DNA of 48,516 nucleotides from Caulobacteraceae bacterium (GTDB taxonomy: Bacteria; Pseudomonadota; Alphaproteobacteria; Caulobacterales; Caulobacteraceae): the NCBI GenBank assembly GCA_027487945.1, contig JAIYCQ010000040.1:1-48516 (forward strand), given 5' to 3'. The translations under genes and the position numbers were made by a program. Each line of letters opens with the position of its first letter. Position 1 is the stretch's first letter. The notes under the pieces are model-generated. The model had not been told where the DNA came from. It did not search any database and worked only from the letters and a program-made list of their open reading frames with translations. Positions 38,147-46,292 of this stretch are shown here, in pieces.

Positions 38147-38329
38147 CTAGCGCTTCTTGCCGAGTTCGGCGGCGATGTCCTTGGTCATCCGGCCGGCCTT
38201 GCGATGGGCGGCGGTGATCTGGTCGCGGGTGACGCCCCAGCGCTTCATCCAGTATTCGACGGCCTGGCGCTCGGACAGGTCGAGGCGGTCCTTGTCGATG
38301 AAGCCGCGCTTGTCCTTCAGTCCCGCCAT
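38147..38329 (-). CDS. DUF3606-like small protein
   Basis: A 60-residue basic protein: a short N-terminal stretch MAGLKDKRGFIDKDRLDLSE, then RQAVEYWMKRWGVTRDQITAAH with a helix-turn-helix-like pattern, and a Lys/Arg-rich end. This matches the small DUF3606 group; no biochemical function is known. It lies between rpsB and a convergent or divergent pair of unknown genes and is divergent from the 142-residue gene at 38382 (52-base gap). Confidence 0.72.
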   Translation of the reverse strand: MAGLKDKRGFIDKDRLDLSERQAVEYWMKRWGVTRDQITAAHRKAGRMTKDIAAELGKKR

Positions 38330-38381
38330 TCGCCTGCTCCGTGATTTGCGCCGGTGATCATTATCCCGGTAAGTCGGGGCC

Positions 38382-38810
38382 ATGACCAGCCAGACGAAAC
38401 TCCGCCGCCTCATCGACCTGCCCGGCATCGCCGACCTCGAGACAAAGGCCCTGATGAAGCCGGCCTGGGTCGAACCTGAAGCGAGGGCCGAGCACCCCGA
38501 AATCGACGCCTGTTCGATGGCCATCTTCGGCATCACCGCCGACGACGCCGAAGCGGTCGAGCGCCCCGCGGACTGGGACGATGTCGACCAGCTCCCGCTG
38601 CGCGACCAGGTCGACGCCTTCGAGGCTGCGGGCTGGGACGTCACCGAACGCCGCAAGCCGCTGCGCATGCTGGGGCATTTCAACAAGCAGCTCTGGTTGG
38701 CCCTGCGCGGCGTCGCCGGAACCCTGCCCTTCGCGCCGGAGGACGAGACGGCGATCACCGGCTGGGGCGCGTCCCTTGCCGCCGAGGCCAAGGCCTTTCG
38801 CAAGCGCTAG
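38382..38810 (+). CDS. Conserved-looking hypothetical protein, 142 residues
   Basis: I do not recognise this protein. It is soluble, without a signal peptide or membrane segment. The middle part is acidic (ITADDAEAVERPADWDDVDQLP), and a more basic helix ERRKPLRMLGHFNKQLWLALRG follows. Its 3' end overlaps the convergent coiled-coil gene by four bases. Codon use is like its neighbours, which supports it as real. Confidence 0.6.
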   Translation: MTSQTKLRRLIDLPGIADLETKALMKPAWVEPEARAEHPEIDACSMAIFGITADDAEAVERPADWDDVDQLPLRDQVDAFEAAGWDVTERRKPLRMLGHFNKQLWLALRGVAGTLPFAPEDETAITGWGASLAAEAKAFRKR

Positions 38811-38995
38811 CCCGACTGCCCGCCCCCCAGCGGATCGGGCGGCCGGACCAGACGGCGGGCGCTGAAGTGCTGGTTCTGCTGCTGCAGGCGGGTCACCTGG
38901 CTGTTGAGATCGACGATGTCGCTCTCAAGCTGGGCGATCCGCTGCTTGAGGTAGGCATTCTCGCGCTGCAGCTTTGCGGCGTCGTCATCGGTCAT
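38807..38995 (-). CDS. Small coiled-coil protein
   Basis: A 62-residue protein whose residues about 9-43 form a clear heptad pattern (LQRENAYLKQRIAQLESDIVD, then LNSQVTRLQQQN), so it should form a helical coiled coil. The C-terminus (RPPDPLGGGQSG) is Pro/Gly-rich and flexible. SlyX-like proteins have similar shape but I cannot assign it. The ATG at 38995 excludes an unrelated Arg-rich stretch. It is convergent with the 142-residue gene and lies 47 bases downstream of another small gene on the same strand. Confidence 0.62.
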   Translation of the reverse strand: MTDDDAAKLQRENAYLKQRIAQLESDIVDLNSQVTRLQQQNQHFSARRLVRPPDPLGGGQSG

Positions 38996-39042
38996 GCGGG
39001 GTCCTTGGCGCGATGGGAGGGGGCGGCGACCGCGAGACGCGA

Positions 39043-39300
39043 TCAAAGCCGGATGAAATCGATGACCTTGCAGCGGGCGTCCCAGGCCGCCCCCTCACCC
39101 GGGATCACCTCGGCGACCTCGACGTCATAGATCCCGGCCGGACGACTGAAGGTGTAGACGTCGCCGACCACCGGCGGCCGGGCGCCTGTCGCACGGATCG
39201 TGACCTCCATCGCCTGCTCGAGCCGCGTGTAGACGATCTCGTAGTGGTGAGCGCCGAAGTTTTCAGGACTCCGGAACGGTTCATCTTCAGACTTTGCCAT
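39043..39300 (-). CDS. Hypothetical protein, 85 residues
   Basis: I do not recognise the family. The protein contains EVTIRATGARPPVVGDVYTF and a C-terminal AAWDARCKVIDFIRL, with a beta-rich pattern. No signal peptide or membrane helix is seen. The ATG at 39300 has GGGAG nine bases upstream. The frame continues upstream to 39420 without support. It is followed by the coiled-coil gene on the same strand. Confidence 0.55.
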   Translation of the reverse strand: MAKSEDEPFRSPENFGAHHYEIVYTRLEQAMEVTIRATGARPPVVGDVYTFSRPAGIYDVEVAEVIPGEGAAWDARCKVIDFIRL

Positions 39301-39584
39301 GAACCGCCGCTCCCGACGCAGACGCCCGATCACGGCGCCGGCAGATCGTACAAAGATCAGCCATGCGATAGGTTCCCAACGGCCGGCCGGAAAGACGATC
39401 CCGATGCCATCGCTATTCACCGAGGCATTTTGTCCGGAGCGTCGCTGACCTTAGCATGACGCTCGTATCCGCCGGCGCCCTATTATCCGGCAAGGGTCAG
39501 ATGCGGGCGGAGTCAGGGCCTGAGCGACGCCCACGGCGCGCCGGCCCAATTCCCCGGCGCCGGGAAACGCTCTAGAGAGCCGCC
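39301..39584. other. Gap with no recognisable feature
   Basis: 284 bases between the small minus-strand gene and the pseudouridine synthase. I see no gene, terminator or repeat that I can support; it presumably holds divergent promoters. Confidence 0.5.
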
Positions 39585-40349
39585 ATGGCCTGGACCCGCA
39601 CCTATGACGAGCCCGAACCCCAGCGCGTGAACCGCTGGCTGGCGCAGAACGGCGTCTGCTCCCGCCGCGAGGCGGAGGGGTTGATCGCGCGCGGCCTGGT
39701 CAGCATAGACGGTCAAACCGTCGAGGACGTGGGGCGCAAGATCCTGCCCGGCCAAACCCTGACCCTCGCGGACGTCGCGACAGCCGACCTGGGCGCGGCC
39801 ATGACCCTGATGATCCATAAGCCGGTCGGGATCGTCTCGTCCCAGCCCGAAGGCGAGCAGGTGCCGGCCGTGCGGCTGATCACCCGCAACGCCCTCTGGG
39901 GGAAGGCGGAGGCCATCCCGGGCCGCGACAGCCGGCTGGCCCCGGTCGGGCGGCTGGACATGGACTCTCGCGGTCTGCTGATCCTGTCCGAGGACGGCGT
40001 GGTGGCCAAGGCCGTCATCGGCCCGGACTCCCAGCTGGAGAAGGAGTACCTGGTCACCGTCACGGGCCAGATCACCGAGGCGAAGCTCGGGCTGCTCCGC
40101 CACGGGCTGGAGCTCGACGGTCGCCGGCTTCGACCGGCCCGGGTGACGCAGGAGGGCACGCGTACGCTGCGCTTCGTGCTGACCGAGGGCCGCAACCGGC
40201 AGATCCGGCGCATGTGCGAGCTGGTCGACCTCTGGGTCGCCGACCTCTACCGCATCCGGGTCGGCCCCCTGACGCTCGGCGATCTGCCGGAAGGCTGCTG
40301 GCGACCGCTGACGGCGGACGAACGCGCGGCGCTGATCAGGGGCGCCTGA
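39585..40349 (+). CDS. rluF: RsuA/RluB-family pseudouridine synthase, RluF-like
   Basis: A 254-residue RNA-modifying enzyme. The N-terminal S4 RNA-binding domain is RVNRWLAQNGVCSRREAEGLIARG (14-37). The catalytic motif VGRLDMDSRGLLILSEDG has nucleophile Asp125, and RKNRQIRRMC-like RNRQIRRMCELV is near 205-215. The DMDS wording of the motif is closest to RluF, which modifies 23S rRNA U2604; RluB/RsuA more often have D-x-x-T-x-G. The exact target is inferred. The 3' end overlaps the convergent DMT gene by 14 bases. Confidence 0.85.
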   Translation: MAWTRTYDEPEPQRVNRWLAQNGVCSRREAEGLIARGLVSIDGQTVEDVGRKILPGQTLTLADVATADLGAAMTLMIHKPVGIVSSQPEGEQVPAVRLITRNALWGKAEAIPGRDSRLAPVGRLDMDSRGLLILSEDGVVAKAVIGPDSQLEKEYLVTVTGQITEAKLGLLRHGLELDGRRLRPARVTQEGTRTLRFVLTEGRNRQIRRMCELVDLWVADLYRIRVGPLTLGDLPEGCWRPLTADERAALIRGA

Positions 40350-41232
40350 GCGCCGCAAGAATGATCCCGGCGCCGATCAGCGCGACACCAACCGCATGGA
40401 AGCCGTGAAACGCCTCGCCCAAGAGGGCGACGGCCAGCACGCTGCCGAACACCGGCATCAGGTGCATGAAATGCCCCGCCCGCCCTGCGCCCAGCAGTTC
40501 AACGCCGCGATTGAAGAAGAGATAGGCCAGGAAGGACGGGAACACCGCAACATAGGCGAGACCCGCCAGAGCCCCGGGCGTGATCGGAAATCCGCCGAGC
40601 CGGGAGACCTCCCAGGCATAGAGGGGGGCCAGCAGCAGGATCGACACCATGAAGGTCGCCCACAGCAGGCTGAGCGGGTGCACGACCGGCTTGCGGCGCA
40701 GCAGCAGCGAGTAGCCGGCGTAGAGCAGCACGCCGATGAGGACCAGGCCATCGCCGGCATGGATGTCCAGATGCAGCAGGTCCCAGGGGCGGCCCCGGGC
40801 GATGACCACCAGCACGCCGGCCAGGGACAACATCACCCCGAGCGTTTGGGTCCAGCCCGCCCGCTCCCGCAGAAAGACCAGCGAGAACAGCAGGATCAGC
40901 GGCGGGATCGCAGCCTGCATCAGCAGACTGTTGAGCGCCGTGGTGGTCTCCAGTCCAAGGTACAGCAGGGCGCCGAACGAGGCGACGCCGGCGGCCGCCA
41001 GCAGGACCACCATCGGCCAACGCCGGCGCAGCTCGCCGAAGTCGGTCTTCAGATGCGGCCAGGCGAAGGGCGTGATCAGCGCCGCCGCCAGCACCCAGCG
41101 CCAGAAGGACAGGCTCATTGGCGGCACCACGCCGGCCATGGTCCGCCCGGCGATCGAGTTGCCCGCCCAGAACAGCATGGTCAGGCACAGCAGCGCCGGC
41201 GCGGCGCGCCACAGGCGGGTCAGAAGGCTCAT
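40336..41232 (-). CDS. DMT-family (EamA) exporter
   Basis: A 298-residue membrane protein with about ten hydrophobic helices arranged as two EamA repeats. The first starts LLCLTMLFWAGNSIAGRTMAGVVPP, a typical EamA opening. The second half repeats the pattern and ends around EAFHGFHAVGVALIGAGIIL. Such proteins export amino acids or small metabolites; the substrate cannot be told. The ATG at 41232 lies 88 bases downstream of a Pro-rich gene on the same strand. Confidence 0.88.
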   Translation of the reverse strand: MSLLTRLWRAAPALLCLTMLFWAGNSIAGRTMAGVVPPMSLSFWRWVLAAALITPFAWPHLKTDFGELRRRWPMVVLLAAAGVASFGALLYLGLETTTALNSLLMQAAIPPLILLFSLVFLRERAGWTQTLGVMLSLAGVLVVIARGRPWDLLHLDIHAGDGLVLIGVLLYAGYSLLLRRKPVVHPLSLLWATFMVSILLLAPLYAWEVSRLGGFPITPGALAGLAYVAVFPSFLAYLFFNRGVELLGAGRAGHFMHLMPVFGSVLAVALLGEAFHGFHAVGVALIGAGIILAALRRP

Positions 41233-41320
41233 CGCCTCCGCATAGACGGTCGCAGCCGGGACGTCATGGCCTGAACAGGCCGCACCGTGGCGTCCGGACC
41301 GTCCCGCCCGGCCAGTCCCG

Positions 41321-42322
41321 TCAGCCGCCGTCGGGCAGCCGGGTGCTGATCGGCGCGTCCGGATCGACGGGCGGACGCGACGCGGGCGGCGGAGCCGGCC
41401 TCGGGGCAGGCGGAGTCACAACGACCACGGGCGGCGGCGGCGGCGGCGCGGTAATGACCGGCTGGGGCGGAGTCGCAGGCACAACGCCGCGCAAGGCGGG
41501 CGACGGCGACGGCGGCCTGACCGTTGCCGTCGGCTTAACCGGCGCGGTTGCGACGACCGACAGGGTCGGCTCCACGGGCGAAACGGCCTCCGGCGCGAGC
41601 GGAGCGGGCGCCGGGGTGACCGGTGCGGCCGGGGGCGCCGGCGTCTGCACGGGGGTGGCGACGGCGGAGGCGACGGCGGGGGCGGCAGGTCCGGGGGCGG
41701 CCTGCGGACGCAACAGCACCCACGCGAGGCCCGCAGCGGCCACCAGGGCAAGCGCTGCGGCGGCGCCGAGTAACGGCAGACGGCGTCCGTCGCGCTCGGC
41801 TCGCGGCGGCGGCCCAGCGCCCTCGACCGGCGCGCCGAGCGCGGCCAGCTGCTCTGGCGTCAGCATCGGCCGCGCACCGGTCGGAGGGGCGAGACCGGGG
41901 GCCGCGGCGCGCGGCTCAGGGGCGCTCTCAGGACGGGCCGCGGGCCTGGCGGGCGACGCGGGGCGGACGGGCGGCGCTGCGCCGAGGGGCATGGCTTCGG
42001 CCGGAACGGAGGGTCCCATCGGTCGAGGCGGGCGCGGGCGCACCGGCTGGCGCGGGGCGGCGAACGGCGTCTGAGGGCTGGATGCGGCGGCCGAGCCGGT
42101 CAGGATGCTGGACGGACGCTCCGGCGTCGGCTCCGGAATGGGCCGGGCCTGGGACTGTGGCGGCGCCTGGGGCCTCGGCGTCGGAGGCGGGGCAGGCATG
42201 CGGATCGGCTCCGGACCCGACTTCGGCATGGGCCCGATCCGGAAGGCGCCCTGCGGCTGCTTCCCCCAGGCCTTCTTGAAGCCGTAGGGATTGGCCGGAT
42301 CATCCTTGGAAGGCGGCTCCAT
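41321..42322 (-). CDS. Pro/Ala-rich single-pass membrane protein, unknown
   Basis: A 333-residue protein dominated by low-complexity Pro/Ala sequence. The N-terminus opens EPPSKDDPANPYGFKKAWGK, the one stretch that looks conserved. It is followed by about 130 residues of Pro/Arg/Ala, a short MLTPEQLAALGAP helix, a single transmembrane helix (about 182-204, LPLLGAAAALALVAAAGLAW) and a long Pro/Val/Ala tail (205-333) that would lie in the periplasm. It has no recognised domain. The ATG at 42322 is chosen because upstream residues are unrelated. It may be a scaffold or wall-spanning protein; that is a guess. Confidence 0.65.
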   Translation of the reverse strand: MEPPSKDDPANPYGFKKAWGKQPQGAFRIGPMPKSGPEPIRMPAPPPTPRPQAPPQSQARPIPEPTPERPSSILTGSAAASSPQTPFAAPRQPVRPRPPRPMGPSVPAEAMPLGAAPPVRPASPARPAARPESAPEPRAAAPGLAPPTGARPMLTPEQLAALGAPVEGAGPPPRAERDGRRLPLLGAAAALALVAAAGLAWVLLRPQAAPGPAAPAVASAVATPVQTPAPPAAPVTPAPAPLAPEAVSPVEPTLSVVATAPVKPTATVRPPSPSPALRGVVPATPPQPVITAPPPPPPVVVVTPPAPRPAPPPASRPPVDPDAPISTRLPDGG

Positions 42323-42457
42323 GTCTTGATCGTCTCCACGCCGGGGGGCCGCGAACCTCGCCGCTGATCTGGTCGCTAGTGTGACGATCAGACCCGGCGC
42401 TGACAGATTCGCCAAGACAGGCCGGCGGTCAAGCAGCGGCGACGATCAGGGAGCCGC

Positions 42458-43045
42458 TCAGACCCGCAGGGCGTCCTCGATGAAGTCCAGCCGATCCTGA
42501 CCAAAGAACATCTCGTCCTCGACGAAGAAGGTCGGGGCTCCGAAGGCGCCGCGGGCCACGGCCGACTCGGTGTTGGCCTTCAGCCGGTCCTTGGCCTCCG
42601 GGCTCTCGGCCAGGGCCAGCAGCGCCTCCGGATCAAGGCCCGCGCCGCCCAGCACCGCCGCCACGACCTCCGGGTCGCCCATGTTCTTGCGGCCCTGCCA
42701 CATGGCGTCGAACAGCGCATCGACGAGCCGGGGAAAGGCCTCTTCCCCCACGAGCCCCGCCGCCATCCGCATCAGGGTGATGGTGTTGATCGGGAAGTAG
42801 GGGTTCATGTTCAGCGGCACGTCGAACTTCTTCGCGAACCGGGCCATGTCGGCGCCCATATAGGCGCCCTTGGCCGGCACCATCACCGGCGAGGCGTTGC
42901 CCGTGGCCTTGAAGATCCCGCCCAGCAGCACCGGCACGTAGATCACCTCCGCCCCCGTCCTGGCGATCAGGTCCGGGATGCGCCTGTGGGCCAGGTAGGT
43001 CGTCGGGCTGCCAACGTCGAACAGGAACTCGAGGGTGCGGGCCAT
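42458..43045 (-). CDS. 2-hydroxychromene-2-carboxylate isomerase-like (DsbA-fold, glutathione-type) protein
   Basis: A 195-residue thioredoxin/GST-kappa-like protein. The N-terminal segment LEFLFDVGSPTTYLAH places Ser13 where the family has its glutathione-activating Ser. GAFGAPTFFVEDEMFFGQDRL at the C-terminus is characteristic. Named members act in naphthalene degradation, but many homologues have other roles. Its start overlaps the SDR stop by one base (TGATG), so the two are probably coupled, and matB lies upstream. Confidence 0.85.
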   Translation of the reverse strand: MARTLEFLFDVGSPTTYLAHRRIPDLIARTGAEVIYVPVLLGGIFKATGNASPVMVPAKGAYMGADMARFAKKFDVPLNMNPYFPINTITLMRMAAGLVGEEAFPRLVDALFDAMWQGRKNMGDPEVVAAVLGGAGLDPEALLALAESPEAKDRLKANTESAVARGAFGAPTFFVEDEMFFGQDRLDFIEDALRV

Positions 43046-43770
43046 CAGAAGGTCTCCATCCAGGGCCGCAGATCCAGCTCGTGGGTCCAGGCGTCGCGGG
43101 GCTGGCTGTGCAGCATCCAGTAGGCGTCGGCGATGTGGTCGGGATCAAGGATGCCGTCCTGGTCCTTGAGCGCATGGCGCTGCGGGAAGTTCTCGGCGAT
43201 CCAGGCGGTGTCGATGGCCCCGTCGATGATCGTGTGGGCGACATGGACGCCCTGTCGCCCCAGCTCCCGCGCCATGCTCTGGGCCAGGCCCCGCAGCGCA
43301 AACTTGGCGCCGGCGAAGGCGGAAAAGCCCTTTCCGCCCCGCAGCGAAGCCGTCGCGCCGGTGAAGAGGATGGTGCCCCGCCCGCGCGGGACCATGTGTT
43401 TCGCCGCCTCCCGCCCCGTGAGGAAGCCGGCAAAGGCCGCCATCTCCCAGACCTTGCGGTAGACGCGGGCGGTGGTGTCGCGGATGCCGAAGTTGACGTT
43501 CGCGCCGATGTTGAAGACCACGGCCTCCAGCGGTGCGATGTCGGTCTCGATGCGCTCGAACAGCGCGACCATCGGCTCCTCGAGGCGGGCGTCGACGCCG
43601 AAGGGATGGGCCTCCCCGCCCTCGGCGCGGATCTGCTCGGCCAGCGCGGTAAGGTTCTCGGCGTCGCGGCGCACGATGACGGCGGCCATGCCCTCGCGGG
43701 CGAACCGCCGGGCGATGGCGCCGCCGGTGGCGTCTCCGGCGCCGATGACGAGTACGGACTTCCTGGACAT
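43045..43770 (-). CDS. SDR-family protein lacking the usual catalytic Tyr
   Basis: A 241-residue Rossmann-fold protein. The nucleotide-binding loop is VIGAGDATGGAIARRFA (8-24), a variant of TGxxxGxG. The NAG-like NIGAN is at about 87-91. In the active site YxxxK is replaced by FxxxK: Phe152 and Lys156 in SAFAGAKFALRG. Such Phe-bearing SDRs form a recognisable group, but standard dehydrogenase activity is doubtful. GGAGG eight bases before the ATG at 43770 supports that start over an in-frame ATG at 43785. It lies 35 bases downstream of matB and overlaps the isomerase-like gene. Confidence 0.85.
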   Translation of the reverse strand: MSRKSVLVIGAGDATGGAIARRFAREGMAAVIVRRDAENLTALAEQIRAEGGEAHPFGVDARLEEPMVALFERIETDIAPLEAVVFNIGANVNFGIRDTTARVYRKVWEMAAFAGFLTGREAAKHMVPRGRGTILFTGATASLRGGKGFSAFAGAKFALRGLAQSMARELGRQGVHVAHTIIDGAIDTAWIAENFPQRHALKDQDGILDPDHIADAYWMLHSQPRDAWTHELDLRPWMETF

Positions 43771-43805
43771 TCGCGACGCCTCCATAGCGGGTTGCGAATA
43801 GAAAC

Positions 43806-45320
43806 TTACTTCGCGTCGGTGTAAAGCCCTGCATGAATCTCCCGCAGCAGCGCCTTCTGGACCTTGCCCATGGCGTTGCGCGGCAGGTCGTCGACGAACA
43901 GGACGCGCTTGGGCTGTTTGAACCGCGCCAGTCGATCCTTGAGCGCGGCGATCACGGCGTCCTCGCTGAAGGCGCCCTTGCCGCCAGTCGCCACGACGGC
44001 GGTGACGCCTTCGCCAAAGTCCGGGTGCGGCAGGCCGATGACGGCGCTCTCGACCACGCCGGGCAGCGTGTCGAGCTCCTCCTCGACCTCCTTGGGATAG
44101 ACGTTGAAGCCGCCGGAGATGATCAGGTCCTTGCCGCGCCCGACGATGCTGACGTAGCCGCGCGCGTCGATGGTCCCCAGGTCACCGGTGATGAAGAAGC
44201 CGTCGGGGCGGAACTCGGCGGCGGTCTTCTCGGGCATGTTCCAGTAGCCGGCGAAGACGTTGGGGCCCTTGACCTCGATCATGCCGATCTCGCCCTGCCC
44301 CAGCGGCGCGCCGCTCTCCGGGTCGGCGATGCGCAGCGCCACATCGGGCAGCGGGTAGCCGACGGTCCCGGCCACCCGGTCGCCGTCATAGGGGTTGGAG
44401 GTGTTCATCCCCGTCTCGGTCATGCCGTAGCGTTCGAGGATGGCGGTGCCGGTGCGATCGGACCATTCGCGGTGCACCTCGGCCAGCAGCGGCGCCGAGC
44501 CGCTGATGAACAGGCGCATGCCGGCGACGGCCTCGCGGGTCAGGCCGCTCTGGGCCAGCAGGCGGGTGTAGAAGGTCGGCACGCCCATCAGCGCGGTGGC
44601 GCGGGGCATCAACGACAGAGCGTCCGCAGCATCGAACTTCGACCGGAAGATCATCGACCCGCCGGCCATCAGCAGCACGTTGGTGGCCACGAACAGCCCG
44701 TGCACATGGTAGATCGGCAGGGCGTGGATCAGCACGTCCTCGGCGGTGAACTTCCACAGTCCCACCAGCGTCGCGGCATTGCTGGCCAGGTTGCCGTGGG
44801 TGAGCATCGCCCCCTTGGACCGGCCCGTGGTGCCCGAGGTGTAGCAGATGGCGGCCAGATCGGTCGGCGCCCGCTGGACGGTGGCGAAGGTCGAGGGCCG
44901 GCTCTCGGCGATGTCGGTCAGGGTTCCCTGCCCGTGGGCGTCCAGGGTCGCGACCTTCGCGTCCATCGGATCGATCAGGCCGGCGATCTCCTCCTCGACC
45001 AGCGGGTCACAGACGACCAGCGCGGGGCCGGCGTCGGCGATGAAATAGTCGAGCTCGCGGATGGTGTAGGCGGTGTTGAGCGGCAGGAAGACCGCCCCGG
45101 CCCGGATCGTCGCCAGATAGAGGTAGAGGTTCTCGGGGCTCTTCTCGACCTGCACCGCCACCCGGTCGCCCACCTTCACCCCCAGCGCGCGCAGGGCGTG
45201 GGCATAGCGGGCCGTGTGGGCGTCGAGATCGGCGTAGCTGTCGACCCGGCCGTCGGGGCGCTCAAGGAAGGGCGCGGCGGGGCGGCCGTTGGCGGTCAGC
45301 AGCTGGTACAGGTTGCTCAT
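43806..45320 (-). CDS. matB: Malonyl-CoA synthetase-like acyl-CoA ligase (MatB family)
   Basis: A 504-residue adenylate-forming enzyme that should activate malonate (or a related acid) with ATP and CoA. The P-loop-like A3 motif is YTSGTTGRSKGAMLTH (160-175), A5 is RYGMTETGMN, A7-A8 is TGDLGTIDARGYVSIVGRGKD, and catalytic Lys486 is in NAMGKVQK. The segment RLFISGSAPLLAEVH and the length fit MatB, though other short acids are possible substrates. The ATG at 45320 gives the MSNLYQLL start. A repeat-containing inverted repeat begins 14 bases upstream. It is followed by the SDR and isomerase genes. Confidence 0.85.
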   Translation of the reverse strand: MSNLYQLLTANGRPAAPFLERPDGRVDSYADLDAHTARYAHALRALGVKVGDRVAVQVEKSPENLYLYLATIRAGAVFLPLNTAYTIRELDYFIADAGPALVVCDPLVEEEIAGLIDPMDAKVATLDAHGQGTLTDIAESRPSTFATVQRAPTDLAAICYTSGTTGRSKGAMLTHGNLASNAATLVGLWKFTAEDVLIHALPIYHVHGLFVATNVLLMAGGSMIFRSKFDAADALSLMPRATALMGVPTFYTRLLAQSGLTREAVAGMRLFISGSAPLLAEVHREWSDRTGTAILERYGMTETGMNTSNPYDGDRVAGTVGYPLPDVALRIADPESGAPLGQGEIGMIEVKGPNVFAGYWNMPEKTAAEFRPDGFFITGDLGTIDARGYVSIVGRGKDLIISGGFNVYPKEVEEELDTLPGVVESAVIGLPHPDFGEGVTAVVATGGKGAFSEDAVIAALKDRLARFKQPKRVLFVDDLPRNAMGKVQKALLREIHAGLYTDAK

Positions 45321-45333
45321 AGGCCCCCACTCC

Positions 45334-45541
45334 GTCATGGCCCAACTTGTTCGGGTCACCCATGTACACGGTCTTGATCGTGCGTCCTTCGACACGCCGC
45401 TTCGCGGCTGCTCAGGATGACTGGGTGAGAAAGCTCTCCAACATAGTCATGCTGAGCAGCGCTCGAAGAGCGCGTGACGAAGCACGCAACCCGTCGTCCG
45501 CTTCACCACGCATGGGTGGCCCGAACAAGTCGGGCCATGAC
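45334..45541. repeat. 31-bp inverted repeat enclosing a dispersed repeat copy
   Basis: Outer arms 45334-45364 and 45511-45541 are inverted complements with 29 of 31 positions matching (outer GTCATGGCCC, inner GGG(T/C)(C)ACCCATG). They enclose 146 bases that hold repeat copy D. No short direct duplication is visible at the outer borders and no coding sequence lies inside. It fills most of the gap between matB and the Crp-type regulator. Confidence 0.85.
45380..45488. repeat. Dispersed two-armed hairpin repeat, copy D
   Basis: The left arm (45380-45421, 42 bases) is the reverse complement of the family arm; its central stem is GCCGC/GCGGC around GAA. The right arm (45446-45488) is an inverted partner with its own stem GCGCTC/GAGCGC around GAA. 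It has the same orientation as copy C and is nested inside the 31-bp inverted repeat. Confidence 0.87.
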
Positions 45542-45551
45542 GATTTCGTGG

Positions 45552-46217
45552 CTATGCCGCCAACATCCGCTCCAGCCCCGCCCGGTCCCGCACCGTGATC
45601 ACGCCGTAGCCGCGCGCCACCCGGCCCTGCCCCTCCAGCTCGCCCAGCCAGCCGTTCACGGCCTTTCGGGTGACGCCGATCATCTCGGCGAGGTCGGCCT
45701 GGGATACGGCGATCTCGCCGCCGGACTGGGCCGACATCTGCAGCAGGCGGGAGATCAGCCGCTCGCGGGGCTTCAGCGCCACGAACTCGGCCACCGCCTG
45801 GGCGTTGATACGCAGCTGGCCGTAGACCAGCGCCGACAGCGCCTCCCAGAGACCGGCGTGGTCAGTTGCGACCTGGCGCAGGGCCCGGTCGCTCAGCGTG
45901 AACACCGTGGCGGGCGTGGCGGCGATGGCGGTGACGATGCGCGGGCCGCCGCCGAAGGCGACGCTCTGGCCGATCAGGGTCCCGGCGGGCAGAAGGCCGA
46001 TCAGCGCCTCGCGGCCGCCGGGCGCCTGGCCATAAAGCTTCAGGCCGCCCTCGACGACGGCCAGCACGCCGGTCTCCTCGTCGCCCTCGCCGTGCATCCA
46101 CTCGCCGGCGCCCCGCCGCGACAGCCGGCCGGCGCGCAGCAGGGCGTCCCGCCGGTCGGCGGGCTGGCGGGCGAACCACGGGATGGCCGCCACGCGGGCG
46201 AGGCTTTCGTCACTCAT
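45552..46217 (-). CDS. Crp/Fnr-family transcription regulator
   Basis: A 221-residue two-domain regulator. The N-terminal cyclic-nucleotide-binding-like barrel (about 20-120) contains EGGLKLYGQAPGGREALIGLLPAGTLIGQ. The C-terminal winged helix-turn-helix (about 150-215) has the recognition segment SQADLAEMIGVTRKAVNGWLGEL. There is no N-terminal cysteine cluster, so it is not an FNR-type iron-sulfur sensor; the effector is unknown. A CACTG-N6-CAGTG palindrome lies 4 bases before the ATG, where a ribosome-binding site would sit. It is divergent from the tauD-like gene and upstream of matB on the same strand. Confidence 0.88.
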   Translation of the reverse strand: MSDESLARVAAIPWFARQPADRRDALLRAGRLSRRGAGEWMHGEGDEETGVLAVVEGGLKLYGQAPGGREALIGLLPAGTLIGQSVAFGGGPRIVTAIAATPATVFTLSDRALRQVATDHAGLWEALSALVYGQLRINAQAVAEFVALKPRERLISRLLQMSAQSGGEIAVSQADLAEMIGVTRKAVNGWLGELEGQGRVARGYGVITVRDRAGLERMLAA

Positions 46218-46221
46218 GGCG

Positions 46222-46237
46222 CACTGTAACCGCAGTG
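46222..46237. promoter_or_regulatory. Palindromic operator candidate before the Crp-type gene
   Basis: CACTG (46222-46226), six bases, CAGTG (46233-46237), a perfect 5-6-5 palindrome. This is the same geometry as the CRP box TGTGA-N6-TCACA. A second small palindrome TGACAGTCA (46236-46244) overlaps its edge. It lies between the divergent regulator and dioxygenase genes, 4 bases from the regulator start. Confidence 0.5.
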
Positions 46238-46292
46238 ACAGTCACCCCGCCAGCGCCGTGGCCTGATCTGGCCAACGAAAAGGGAGACCGCC

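Noticed and set aside
41400..42240. Pro/Ala/Gly codon repeats as a possible tandem repeat or CRISPR-like array
   Set aside because: There is no regular repeat unit; the pattern comes from low-complexity Pro/Ala coding.
43833..45377. 514-codon plus-strand frame opposite matB
   Set aside because: The minus-strand MatB has all adenylation motifs; the plus frame has none.
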